Below, one piece after another: positions 53,816 to 64,000 of a stretch of 64,000 bases of DNA; position 1 is the first letter of the stretch, and each line of letters opens with the position of its first letter. Under the pieces are notes generated by a model that did no database searches, was not told the DNA's origin, and was given only the letters and a program-made list of their open reading frames with translations. The DNA lies in assembly GCA_031761405.1 (NCBI GenBank), contig JASEVX010000010.1, positions 29,937,059-30,001,058 on the forward strand, in the 5' to 3' direction. The stretch is from Serripes groenlandicus. Taxonomy: Eukaryota > Mollusca > Bivalvia > Cardiida > Cardiidae. The position numbers and the translations under genes are program-made.

Positions 53816-56500
53816 AACTTACTGTTACATCATCATCATTGAACAATGGTGCTTCTTCTTCAGCCATTTTGCCATACCATAATCCCCTAAACATGACCCC
53901 TCCCACAGAAGGATGACTGATGAAAAGGTATAACAAGTCTGAAAACGTCATCAGCGTCATACACACCTAGTTCTGTGACGTATTCTCGGCCTTGATAATC
54001 TATTTATAGAAACTGACATGTATTATACAAGTTATGATATACGTTCAATACACGCCATTGGACACGCACCATCCTATTCCATGTGGATAACATACGGAAA
54101 GTGTTTCCATTGAAAGATAGTCACTGACCTTGGTTTGAAAGTCAAATTAAACAGTGCCTTGATAAAATGCCTTAGACAACTGAGCATCCTCTATCGTACA
54201 ATGAGGTTTCACCAAAGCCTTTACTATCCGTGTACATGGTATTTAGTCATAGATGTATATTTGTCACAAAGAACTAGAACTGTAGCCCAATTAGCTTTAC
54301 GCATATTAACCTTTATATGATCCTGTTACGGAGATCAAGTAAGACCCTAAAACTGAGTACCTTTAGAATCACCTGTTTTATAAATTAGCCGTATCTATCG
54401 ATTTGGCCCAAAGAACTGGAACTGTAGCCCAATAATTGTTACGCAAATTCACCTTTAAATGATCCTGTTCCGAAGATTCAGATTCGTTGTACACAAATAT
54501 CTTGTAATAATCAGATATAGATAACACATATAATAATAATATTAATAAAAATAAAACCCAACTATAAATAAAAGTACAATTTGCAAAATCAAAACAATTT
54601 TTCCCTTATTTGGTATCTATCATAATGAATTGTCTATTGTAATAAAATCCCTTTTAAAATTTCAATAAATGTTTGATGTACAATCAGGGCGAAACGACCA
54701 GGTTTCTTATTAAAAGACACAACTTTATATACATACGTCGTCTGCTTGACAATCATCAGAAGAACAATTTCAGCGATCTTAATTAATTGAAAGATAAAGA
54801 GTTGAAAACTTTTTGATAAAAGGTAAAATTGCTCATTTTTTATTGTAATGTTTTCAAAATTGTCTGCAACAGAAAATGTTAAATTTCGTCTGTGTGAAAT
54901 AATGGGTTAATGGTTATTTACCTTTCATGTTAAGTTTAGCATTAGATAATTCGTCAAGTCATGAAAGATAATAATGGTCAACATGTTTCATCAAAAGAAC
55001 AAATAATGATATCGGTCATTGAACTTTTAGGCATACATAGCACCGTTCTAATATCGAGGTCGTCACATTTTACAGCAACAATATAAACTAGTTATCTCAT
55101 GTTATAGATTCGAGTTTAGATCTAATAACATATATATGCTTACCATTTAACGATTTTTGAAGCCATTCTTGCATTAAAATTTGCGGATTATACAACATCC
55201 GGTCAACGAGCACGCTAGACGGTTTGCCAGAGGCCCTTCGTAACTTCCAAAAGCCGAGAATTTTTTTACCGGGAAAGATTAAAGTATCATTGCCTCTTTA
55301 GATACTCATTAAAACATGATAAAATCTACAAATATCGTAATGACAGTTTTGTATTTGGTCTTATACAATACTGGTATATACGTTTCGTTCAATGTTCTGT
55401 CTAGAGAGATATAAATACATGAAAACATGCCTAATAATGTTACAGAACTATTACAATAATCACGTTTTTATTATAAAAAATTGAAATTATTTTCATATTT
55501 TCATATTTTTCCTACGTAAAACAGAAAACTTTATCCTTTATATGTCCATCTGATCGATTGGTATATACTTGTCCGTTTGAACAATCTAAGCTGGCTCTTA
55601 CAACCTGTTCTTAGTAAAGTGCATCTAACGATCAAGCCAATGCAAGTGCAGGAAAAAGTATAAATACTTATGAGCAGATTATATAAACAATGTCGCCAGT
55701 TTTAAAACTTTCGATCAAAAATAATAATTGGGTGACAATTTAGGGGGGAAAGTTCGATCTCCTGATCTCCGTTTCACCTTGTATGGTGCGGAACTCAATC
55801 CTCTGATATTAGTTGACACTATGCCAGGTAATTGCTACCTATACGTTAGTAGGAGCACTTCCTTAACTAAGTTATTTCAATAGTGCACATGTTAAAGCTC
55901 AGCGTACTAACGATCAACTGCCATAACTATATACACATTTATACAATTAATCAGTGTGCAGATTAATTTGTTCAACAAGATACGCAACAAATATGTCCTG
56001 CACAAAATTATATAATGCACTTTTCCGTATACATTTTGATTTTTTTAATATCTAGCCTCGCAGAATCTCAAAGCCTTGCGCTATATATAGCGACACGGAA
56101 TAAATGTCGTTACTCAATAACTTGCCCCATACCATACAGTATAATGGTACATGTAATGTGAAGAACAGGTACTAGATACACATTTATACAATTGATCAGT
56201 TTGCAGATTAATTTTGTTTTTAACAAGTTCTACGAGATACACACAAATTTCGTCCTTCACAAAATTATATAATGCACTTTTCCGTATACATAACTAGAAC
56301 CTCAACGCAGAACCTCAAAGCCTTGTGCTATATATAGCGCAACGAAATAAACGTCGTTACTCAATAACTTAACCCCATACCATGTAGTATAATGGTACAC
56401 CATGTCATGTACTGACTAGGTTAACCCCGTAAACCCAATACCCATTCAATAGCATAACCTCGATCGTATCGGGTGATAATATATATATGTGGACCAGACC
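53816..56500. other. Gene-poor AT-rich stretch
   Basis: No coding region or RNA gene recognised. A ~190-bp segment near 55905-56115 (CATTTATACAATTAATCAGT, TATAATGCACTTTTCCGTAT, CTCAAAGCCTTGCGCTATAT) recurs at 56170-56410. Confidence 0.5.
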
Positions 56501-56534
56501 AGAAATTGAAAAAGAAATATATGAACAAAATATC

Positions 56535-56569
56535 TAGCAGAGCGAGGTTTCAATCCTCGGACATCTGCT
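56535..56569 (-). pseudogene. tRNA-iMet 3' fragment
   Basis: Only the 3' third (T arm and acceptor) remains; identical context to 57873-57906. Confidence 0.7.
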
Positions 56570-56809
56570 TTTGAATGAATTGTTCAAGTTTATGAAGTAA
56601 TGATTGCTCTAATTTGATACATAAGTAATGCACAATGTCAGTTAAGATTTGATTGTACGGTCGATCTTGTTCTAAAATGATAACTATTGTTGTTTGAAGT
56701 CTCGAATTGAGGCACTAGAATAGATAATTTTCTACAGTCGCGTTAAGCAGGAAAATTATCAATTTTACCAGACCCGAAACGGAAAAAAACCCCATCTCAA
56801 TTAAAAATC

Positions 56810-56873
56810 TAGCAGAGCGAGGTTTCGATCCTAGAACCTCTGGCCCAGCACGCTTCCACTGCGCCACTCTGCT
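56810..56873 (-). pseudogene. tRNA-iMet pseudogene lacking the anticodon
   Basis: An 8-nt deletion removes the CAT anticodon and part of its loop (64 nt instead of 72). Same lesion as 58148-58211. Confidence 0.8.
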
Positions 56874-57078
56874 GTGTAGATGTATAGTATCTACATGGTT
56901 AAACTTTTATTTGAAAACTGTCTGACGCAATAACGTAAAATGTAGGTTAATCTTGACTTCTACCTTGTGCGCATATGATCAATGTCGTGAATTACAACAG
57001 ACGCAAATGTTCTTGTTTAGATAGGAGGATTACAACAAAAAGGAGATTCTCAATGAGGAAAATCTTAATAAAAATATA

Positions 57079-57150
57079 TAGCAGAGCGACGTTTCGATCC
57101 TCGGACCTCTGGGTTATGGGCCCAACACGCTTCCACTGCGCCACTCTGCT
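57079..57150 (-). tRNA. tRNA-iMet(CAT), slightly diverged
   Basis: Full 72 nt with intact anticodon loop, but one T-stem base and one base next to the anticodon stem differ from the other copies. Function doubtful. Confidence 0.6.
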
Positions 57151-57359
57151 GTGTAGATGTATAGTATATACATGGTTAAACTTTTATTTGAAAACTGTCT
57201 GACGCAATAACGTAAAATGTAGGTTGATCTTGACTTCTACCTTGTGCGCAAATGTTGATCAAAGTCGTCAAATACAACAGACGCAAATGTTCTCGTTTAG
57301 ATAGAGGAGGATTAAAAAGAAAGGAGATTCTCAATGAGGAAAATCTGAATAAAAATATA

Positions 57360-57431
57360 TAGCAGAGCGAGGTTTCGATCCTCGGACCTCTGGGTTATGG
57401 GCCCAGCACGCTTCCACTGCGCCACTCTGCT
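57360..57431 (-). tRNA. tRNA-iMet(CAT)
   Basis: 72 nt, minus strand, consensus sequence. Acceptor AGCAGAG pairs CTCTGCT (A1-U72, an initiator trait), anticodon stem ends in three G-C pairs around CCCATAA, T loop ATCGAAA with A54. A box TGGCGCAGTGG, B box GGATCGAAACC, T-run (TTTTT) just downstream as Pol III terminator. CCA is not encoded, as in eukaryotes. Confidence 0.93.
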
Positions 57432-57575
57432 GTGTTGGTGTATATTATCTTCATGGTTAAACGTTTATCAAAAAACTTTCTAAGTCGTGAATTACAAATC
57501 AAGTAAATGTTCGCGTTTAGCAATAGAAGGTTTATTAAAAGGAGATTTCAAATGGGGAACATTTGAATGAAAATC

Positions 57576-57651
57576 TAATAGAGCTTAATTGGTTTCGATC
57601 CTCGGACCTCTGTGTTATTGGTTTAGGAAGATTCAACTGCACCACTATGCT
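57576..57651 (-). pseudogene. Degenerate tRNA-iMet
   Basis: T arm preserved, anticodon arm and acceptor altered (TGTGTTATTGGTTTAGG in place of TGGGTTATGGGCCCAGC). Same copy recurs at 60882-60957. Confidence 0.7.
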
Positions 57652-57872
57652 CATTATTTGAATATTATCTACATGGTTAAACTGGTACCCTAAACGATTC
57701 TGAAATATAGCTTTGATTCTACCTTAGTCTGCCCACTGTGTTATAGCCCTTTTTATTTGAATCCAAGTTCCCATGAAATCCTACAACATTTCTGTTATAT
57801 ACATTCGTTAAACAGAAGAAGTGCTAATGATACCAAAATCAAAATTGAAAAAGAAATATATGACAAAATATC

Positions 57873-57906
57873 TAGCAGAGCGAGGTTTCAATCCTCGGAC
57901 CTCTGC
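57873..57906 (-). pseudogene. tRNA-iMet 3' fragment
   Basis: Duplicate of 56535-56569. Confidence 0.7.
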
Positions 57907-58147
57907 TTTTGAATGAATTGTTCAAGTTTATGAAGTAATGATTGCTCTAATTTGATACATAAGTAATGCACAATGTCAGTTAAGATTTGATTGTACGGTC
58001 GATCTTGTTCTAAAATGATAACTATTGTTGTTTGAAGTCTCGAATTGAGGCACTAGAATAGATAATTTTCTACAGTCGCGTTAAGCAGGAAAATTGTCAA
58101 TTTTACCAGACCCGAAACGGAAAAAAAACCCATCTCAATTAAAAATC

Positions 58148-58211
58148 TAGCAGAGCGAGGTTTCGATCCTAGAACCTCTGGCCCAGCACGCTTCCACTGC
58201 GCCACTCTGCT
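58148..58211 (-). pseudogene. tRNA-iMet pseudogene lacking the anticodon
   Basis: Same 8-nt deletion as 56810-56873; shows the block was duplicated after the lesion. Confidence 0.8.
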
Positions 58212-58418
58212 GTGTAGATGTATAGTATCTACATGGTTAAACTTTTATTTGAAAACTGTCTGACGCAATAACGTAAAATATAGGTTAATCTTGACTTCTA
58301 CCTTGTGCGCATATGATCAAAGTCGTGAATTACAACAGACGCAAATGTTCTTGTTTAGATAGAGGAGGATTACAACAAAAAGGAGATTCTCAATGAGGAA
58401 AATCTGAATAAAAATATA

Positions 58419-58490
58419 TAGCAGAGCGAGGTTTCGATCCTCGGACCTCTGGGTTATGGGCCCAGCACGCTTCCACTGCGCCACTCTGCT
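58419..58490 (-). tRNA. tRNA-iMet(CAT)
   Basis: Identical to the consensus at 57360-57431, with TTTTT terminator. First of nine in the regular array. Confidence 0.93.
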
Positions 58491-58699
58491 GTGTAGATGT
58501 ATAGTATCTACATGGTTAAACTTTTATTTGAAAACTGTCTAACGCAATAACGTAAAATGTAGGTTAATCTTGACTTCTACCTTGTGCCCAAATGTTGATC
58601 AAATGCGTGAATTAAAACAGACGCAAATGTTCTCGTTTAGATAGAGGAGGATTAAAAAGAAAGGAGATTCTCAATGAGGAAAATCTGAATAAAAATATA

Positions 58700-58771
58700 T
58701 AGCAGAGCGAGGTTTCGATCCTCGGACCTCTGGGTTATGGGCCCAGCACGCTTCCACTGCGCCACTCTGCT
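58700..58771 (-). tRNA. tRNA-iMet(CAT)
   Basis: Identical to consensus; 281 bp from the previous copy. Confidence 0.93.
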
Positions 58772-58980
58772 GTGTAGATGTATAGTATCTACATGGTTAA
58801 ACTTTTATTTGAAAACTGTCTGACGCAATAACGTAAAATGTAGGTTGATCTTGACTTCTACCTTGTGCGCAAATGTTGATCAAAGTCGTGAATTACAACA
58901 GACGCAAATGTTCTCGTTTAGATAGAGGAGGATTAAAAAGAAAGGAGATTCTCAATGAGGAAAATCTGAATAAAAATATA

Positions 58981-59052
58981 TAGCAGAGCGAGGTTTCGAT
59001 CCTCGGACCTCTGGGTTATGGGCCCAGCACGCTTCCACTGCGCCACTCTGCT
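58981..59052 (-). tRNA. tRNA-iMet(CAT)
   Basis: Identical to consensus; 281 bp from the previous copy. Confidence 0.93.
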
Positions 59053-59261
59053 GTGTAGATGTATAGTATCTACATGGTTAAACTTTTATTTGAAAACTGT
59101 CTAACACAATAACGTAAAATGTAGGTTAATCTTGACTTCTACCTTGTGCCCAAATGTTGATCAAATGCGTGAATTAAAACAGACGCAAATGTTCTCGTTT
59201 AGATAGAGGAGGATTAAAAAGAAAGGAGATTCTCAATGAGGAAAATCTGAATAAAAATATA

Positions 59262-59333
59262 TAGCAGAGCGAGGTTTCGATCCTCGGACCTCTGGGTTAT
59301 GGGCCCAGCACGCTTCCACTGCGCCACTCTGCT
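59262..59333 (-). tRNA. tRNA-iMet(CAT)
   Basis: Identical to consensus; 281 bp from the previous copy. Confidence 0.93.
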
Positions 59334-59542
59334 GTGTAGATGTATAGTATCTACATGGTTAAACTTTTATTTGAAAACTGTCTGACGCAATAACGTAAAA
59401 TGTAGGTTGATCTTGACTTCTACCTTGTGCGCAAATGTTGATCAAAGTCGTGAATTACAACAGACGCAAATGTTCTCGTTTAGATAGAGGAGGATTAAAA
59501 AGAAAGGAGATTCTCAATGAGGAAAATCTGAATAAAAATATA

Positions 59543-59614
59543 TAGCAGAGCGAGGTTTCGATCCTCGGACCTCTGGGTTATGGGCCCAGCACGCTTCCAC
59601 TGCGCCACTCTGCT
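59543..59614 (-). tRNA. tRNA-iMet(CAT)
   Basis: Identical to consensus; its 5' flanking spacer mixes the two spacer types. Confidence 0.93.
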
Positions 59615-59823
59615 GTGTAGATGTATAGTATCTACATGGTTAAACTTTTATTTGAATACTGTCTGACGCAATAACGTAAAATGTAGGTTAATCTTGACTT
59701 CTACCTTGTGCGCAAATGTTGATCAAAGTCGTGAAATACAACAGACGCAAATGTTCTCGTTTAGATAGAGGAGGATTAAAAAGAAAGGAGATTCTCAATG
59801 AGGAAAATCTGAATAAAATTATA

Positions 59824-59895
59824 TAGCAGAGCGAGGTTTCGATCCTCGGACCTCTGGGTTATGGGCCCAGCACGCTTCCACTGCGCCACTCTGCT
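59824..59895 (-). tRNA. tRNA-iMet(CAT)
   Basis: Identical to consensus; terminator reduced to TTTT. Confidence 0.93.
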
Positions 59896-60104
59896 GTGTA
59901 GATGTATAGTATCTACACGGTTAAACTTTTATTTGAAAACTGTCTGACGCAATAACGTAAAATGTAGGTTGATCTTGACTTCTACCTTGTGCGCAAATGT
60001 TGATCAAAGTCGTCAAATACAACAAACGCAAATGTTCTCGTTTAGATAGAGGAGGATTAAAAAGAAAGGAGATTCTCAATGAGGAAAATCTGAATAAAAA
60101 TATA

Positions 60105-60176
60105 TAGCAGAGCGAGGTTTCGATCCTCGGACCTCTGGGTTATGGGCCCAGCACGCTTCCACTGCGCCACTCTGCT
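60105..60176 (-). tRNA. tRNA-iMet(CAT)
   Basis: Identical to consensus; 281 bp from the previous copy. Confidence 0.93.
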
Positions 60177-60384
60177 GTGTAGATGTATAGTATCTACATG
60201 GTTAAACTTTTATTTGAAAACTGTCTAACGCAATAACGTAAAATGTAGGTTAATCTTGACTTCTACCTTGTGCCCAAATGTTGATCAAAGTCGTGAATTA
60301 CAACGACGCAAATGTTCTCGTTTAGATAGAGGAGGATTAAAAAGAAAGGAGATTCTCAATGAGGAAAATCTGAATAAAAATATA

Positions 60385-60456
60385 TAGCAGAGCGAGGTTT
60401 CGATCCTCGGACCTCTGGGTTATGGGCCCAGCACGCTTCCACTGCGCCACTCTGCT
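60385..60456 (-). tRNA. tRNA-iMet(CAT)
   Basis: Identical to consensus; spacer one base shorter (280 bp). Confidence 0.93.
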
Positions 60457-60665
60457 GTGTATATGTATAGTATCTACATGGTTAAACTTTTATTTGAAAA
60501 CTGTCTGACGCAATAACGTAAAATGTAGGTTGATCTTGACTTCTACCTTGTGCGCAAATGTTGATCAAAGTCGTGAATTACAACAGACGCAAATGTTCTC
60601 GTTTAGATAGAGGAGGATTAAAAAGAAAGGAGATTCTCAATGAGGAAAATCTGAATAAAAATATA

Positions 60666-60737
60666 TAGCAGAGCGAGGTTTCGATCCTCGGACCTCTGGG
60701 TTATGGGCCCAGCACGCTTCCACTGCGCCACTCTGCT
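60666..60737 (-). tRNA. tRNA-iMet(CAT)
   Basis: Identical to consensus; its outer flank (GTGTTGGTGTATATTATCTT) equals that of 57360-57431, marking the block edge. Confidence 0.93.
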
Positions 60738-60881
60738 GTGTTGGTGTATATTATCTTCATGGTTAAACGTTTATCAAAAAACTTTCTAGGTCGTGAATTA
60801 CAAATCAAGTAAATGTTCGCGTTTAGCAATAGAAGGTTTATTAAAAGGAGATTTCAAATGGGGAACATTTGAATGAAAATC

Positions 60882-60957
60882 TAATAGAGCTTAATTGGTT
60901 TCGATCCTCGGACCTCTGTGTTATTGGTTTAGGAAGATTCAACTGCACCACTATGCT
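60882..60957 (-). pseudogene. Degenerate tRNA-iMet
   Basis: Duplicate of 57576-57651. Confidence 0.7.
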
Positions 60958-61177
60958 CATTATTTGAATATTATCTACATGGTTAAACTGGTACCCTAAA
61001 CGATTCTGAAATATAGCTTTGAGTCTACCTTAGTCTGCCCACTGTGTTATAGCCCTTTTTATTTGAATCCAAGTTCCCATGAAATCCTACAACATTTCTG
61101 TTATATACATTCGTTAAACAGAAGAAGTGCTAATGATACCAAAATCAAAATTGAAAAAGCAATATATGAAAAAAATA

Positions 61178-61249
61178 TAGCAGAGCCAGGTTTCGATCCT
61201 AGGACATCTGGGTTATGGGCCCAGCACGCTTCTACTGCGCCACTATGCT
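61178..61249 (-). tRNA. tRNA-iMet(CAT)-like, diverged
   Basis: 72 nt with intact CAT anticodon arm; one acceptor mismatch (AGCATAG against CTCTGCT) and a T-stem wobble. May be inactive. Confidence 0.55.
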
Positions 61250-61618
61250 CCTCATTCCTAATGTATATACATTTTTAATATTTTATTAAAGAGTATTTCT
61301 TACGCAATAATGTTAAACTATATCTTTTACACGACTTAAGCCTGGATACTATTGTTATAACAGTTTTTATTTAAACCCAAATTCCGCTTAATTCCTACAA
61401 CAAATCATAACCATTTCTTTTGTATGAATTGTTTAAGTTTATGAAGTAATGTATGCTTTAATTTAATATATAAGTAATGCACAATGTTAGATAAGATTTG
61501 ACTGCACGGTCGATTTTGTTTTGAAATGTTGGCTACTGCTGTTGAATTGCGGCATAAGTAATACTTCTTATAAAGACGCATTTAGCAGACGAAGTGTTAT
61601 TATTACCAGGTCCAAAAT

Positions 61619-61687
61619 GTTAGCGAGGTTTCGATTATAGGACCTTTGGGTTATGGGCCCAGGACGCTTCCACTGCGCCACGCTGCT
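61619..61687 (-). pseudogene. Degenerate tRNA-iMet
   Basis: Lost the 3' acceptor strand (AGCAG missing) and has changes in the T arm; anticodon loop intact. Confidence 0.65.
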
Positions 61688-62085
61688 CATTTTACATATG
61701 TCATCTACATGGTTTTACAAACATTGAACTTTTCTGACGCAATAACGAACAACTATATTTTTAACTCGACCTTAGCTATGACCATTGGGAAATAACCATT
61801 TTTATTTTAAACCCAAATTTCGCTGGATTCCTGAAAAATCTTTTCACCAACATTGCTTTTGAATACATTCTTAAAGCTTTTGAAGAAATATTAGCTTAAA
61901 GTTGATACATCAGTAATAAATAAAAAAACTGACTGTACTGTTTATCTTGTTATAAAATGTTGGCTATGGTGGTTTGAAGTCTCAAATTGCAACATTAGTA
62001 TATAGATTTATACAGTCGCGCTTATCAGGAGCTGTGATAATCATACCAAATCCGAAATGGAAAAAGAAATAGCTAAAAAAAATAA

Positions 62086-62157
62086 TAGCAGAGCGAGGTT
62101 TCGATCCTCGGACCTCTGGGTTATGGGCCCAGCACGCTTCCACTGCGCCACTCTGCT
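62086..62157 (-). tRNA. tRNA-iMet(CAT), isolated perfect copy
   Basis: All 72 nt match the array consensus although its flanks are unlike the array spacers. Followed by a long T-run (TTTTTTTT) terminator. Confidence 0.93.
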
Positions 62158-62683
62158 TTTCATACATTCTTTATCTGCAGTGTTTATCTTTATCTTAAAA
62201 CCTTTCTGACGCAATAAGGTGTAAACTATATCTTTTACTCGACCTTAATCTAACCATTATGTTTTTATTTTAACTCAAAATCAGATGGATTCCTACAATT
62301 GGCATCATCGCCATTGCTTTTGAATCTACTTTTACAAATTAATGAAGTTATTTTCGATTTTGTTCTAAAATGTTGCCTTTTGTTGCTTGAAGTCTTGAAT
62401 TGCGGCATTAGTATATATTTTAACAGGAGAAGTCCTTATATTATCAGATCGAAATGGGAAAAACAATCTAGCAAGGTGAGGTTTCTTACAAATTTATGAA
62501 GGTATTTTTGCTTTAAGTTGATACATAAGTAACGAACAATGTAAGCCAAGATTTGTCGTTTTTGTTCTAAAATGTTGGCTATTGTTGATTGAAGTCTCAA
62601 TTTGCGACATTGGTATATATTTATACAGCAAGAGAAGGGTTAATAAATGGAGATTTCAAAGGGGGAAAATCTGAATAAAAATC

Positions 62684-62725
62684 CAGCAGATCGAGGATTC
62701 GATCCTCGGACCTCTGGGTTATGGG
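62684..62725 (-). pseudogene. tRNA-iMet 3' half
   Basis: T arm, acceptor strand and part of the anticodon arm, cut at ATGGG; followed by CGTCATTTCCATGTCATTTC short repeats. Confidence 0.7.
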
Positions 62726-64000
62726 ATAACGTCATTTCCATGTCATTTCCACGTCATTTCCATGTTTTTACATGCAAGATAAATAGAATATTACGCCCCT
62801 GACTTTCGACATAAACTTTATCTGACTCGGCTGTGAGAAAGGATAATTGTCCCGACCTCGTCAGATTAAGTTCATATCTTAAGTCAAGGACATGATATTC
62901 TTTATTTATCACATAAAGTGACTTATGAGGCGTATTTCGGTAAAATGTACTTAACGTTTACGATATTACGGGTTTTGGCGCCAAAGGAACTAACGTTATG
63001 ACCTCAAACCGCTAACGTGACTTCATTTTCCTAGTATTCGGTCATGTCATATTACACACGATATAGATCTATAAAGAAAATGTCGATATTTCGGGTTTTA
63101 ACCCTTAAAAAACTCTGAAACTAGATTTTCCCAGATATAACGAATATGCCCGGACCTAGATCACATTGAGTTCTATAAGTGTGGGAATTTCAGCGAAATT
63201 CTTCGAGCCGTTTTCTTTGTCCCCAAATCGCTGAATTTTCGTACAAATTGTGACACAATAGCCGTGTAGACATTCTTTCCGTATAACAGAATAGAATAAT
63301 TCTGCTCCACTACACTCATTCTATACTAGAAAGGCGATACCTCAAGGGTTTCGCGGGATAGAATGAGTGGAGGAGAGGAGCAGAATTGCATCCGAACTAC
63401 CAACCGACCACACTCAATGTTGAATATATTATTTTGTTTCTAACATGATCCAAAACGTAACAATTGATATGACACTCTCAAGTTTTTTTCAACACCAAAA
63501 TTATCTCCGTAAGTCTAAAAGATAAATAGAACATTATGACATTTTTTATAAATTTAAGACAATGGGTTTCATCGGGCCTTTAACCAATGTTTCAAGTATT
63601 TACATTGTCATTGGCCAACATTGCTCTGAAATTTCAAGATTTTTATCCCTTAAAAAGCAGTTTTAAACATTTATGCTCATCATCATATCCCAAAGTGCTC
63701 AATTAAATCATTGAAAAGGCTAAAAGTTAACCTAAGTTTTAAGAACCACTACATGACGTCATAGTTCATGTAGTTGAGGTAATTGTAGTTGCAAATAACG
63801 TTAATGATGATGATGACTATGTTTGGCAATTAGCGGTATATACGCAATAAGGTTAAGTTATATATTCTCTTAGACCTTAGCCTGACCATTATGTTATAAC
63901 AGTTTTTGTTTGAACCCAAATTCCGCTGGATTTTCACAATTGACATCATCTCCATTGCTTTTGTATAAATTCTTACAAAATTACAAAGTTATTTTTGCTT
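62726..64000. other. Gene-free right edge
   Basis: Short CATTTCCA repeats at 62728-62770, and an inverted repeat near 63297-63330 / 63356-63390 (TTCTGCTCCACTACACTCAT against ATGAGTGGAGGAGAGGAGCA). At 63830-64000 there is a decayed relic of the spacer found around the old tRNA copies (GACCATTATGTTATAACAG). No gene seen. Confidence 0.5.

Larger units (their letters stand above)
56505..61150 (-). repeat. Initiator tRNA-Met tandem array
   Basis: Two related blocks: 56505-57845 (fragment, pseudogene, two tRNAs, degenerate copy) and 57846-61150 (fragment, pseudogene, nine tRNAs, degenerate copy). Within the second block tRNA starts are 281, 281, 281, 281, 281, 281, 280 and 281 bp apart. Spacers alternate between a form with GTCTGACGCAATAACG / TTGTGCGCAAATG and one with GTCTAACGCAATAACG / TTGTGCCCAAATG. 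Confidence 0.9.

Overview
The window looks like nuclear DNA of a bivalve mollusc. It is AT-rich and intron-rich. It is packed with repeat families that I recognise from bivalve genomes: elements beginning AGCTCACCTGAG and closing on GGGCCATCATGGCCCTCTTG, tRNA-derived SINEs, and short inverted-repeat elements with TTAACCCTTT ends. There is no bacterial or organellar gene content. Species cannot be fixed from this sequence alone. Most short open frames are shadows of repeats.

Layout. 1-4.8 kb: two Helentron/HINE-like repeats flank a Tnp2 (EnSpm/CACTA) transposase on the minus strand, broken by one in-frame TGA. 5.3-9.9 kb: a 120-bp tandem array, a MITE and a duplicated 295-bp block, each copy holding the same 74-nt exon-like segment. 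From 10.04 kb a spliced plus-strand host gene can be assembled from consecutive exons at 10.0, 18.0, 21.3, 23.6, 26.6 and 31.2 kb (phases all agree), probably continuing at 42.1 kb and beyond the window. Its first intron holds a complete-looking 4.8-kb hAT element on the opposite strand, whose four exons join into an uninterrupted ~721-residue transposase. Introns 2-5 hold at least eight HINE-like elements, some nested or abutting.

31.9-40.9 kb: a 9-kb imperfect palindrome. Each arm carries, in mirror order, a 31-bp tandem array, several tRNA-like modules and a TCAGTCACC-type minisatellite. A third copy of one arm lies at 42.8-46.0 kb. 46-53 kb: SINEs, MITEs, an 18-copy 52-bp minisatellite that seems to have grown from a MITE end, and a CpG-dense 1.2-kb foldback built from a 20-bp unit. 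56.5-62.7 kb: a minus-strand tandem array of initiator tRNA-Met genes, 11 identical intact copies plus variants and pseudogenes, mostly on a 281-bp period with alternating spacer types.

The two protein systems seen are mobile-element transposases (Tnp2, hAT) and one host gene of unknown function. The strongest candidates for something undescribed are (i) repeat ends in which the 5' terminus, the 3' subterminal repeat and the 3' hairpin change together between subfamilies, (ii) the large tRNA-like-bearing palindrome, and (iii) the initiator-tRNA array. All calls are by eye; no alignment or database search was run.
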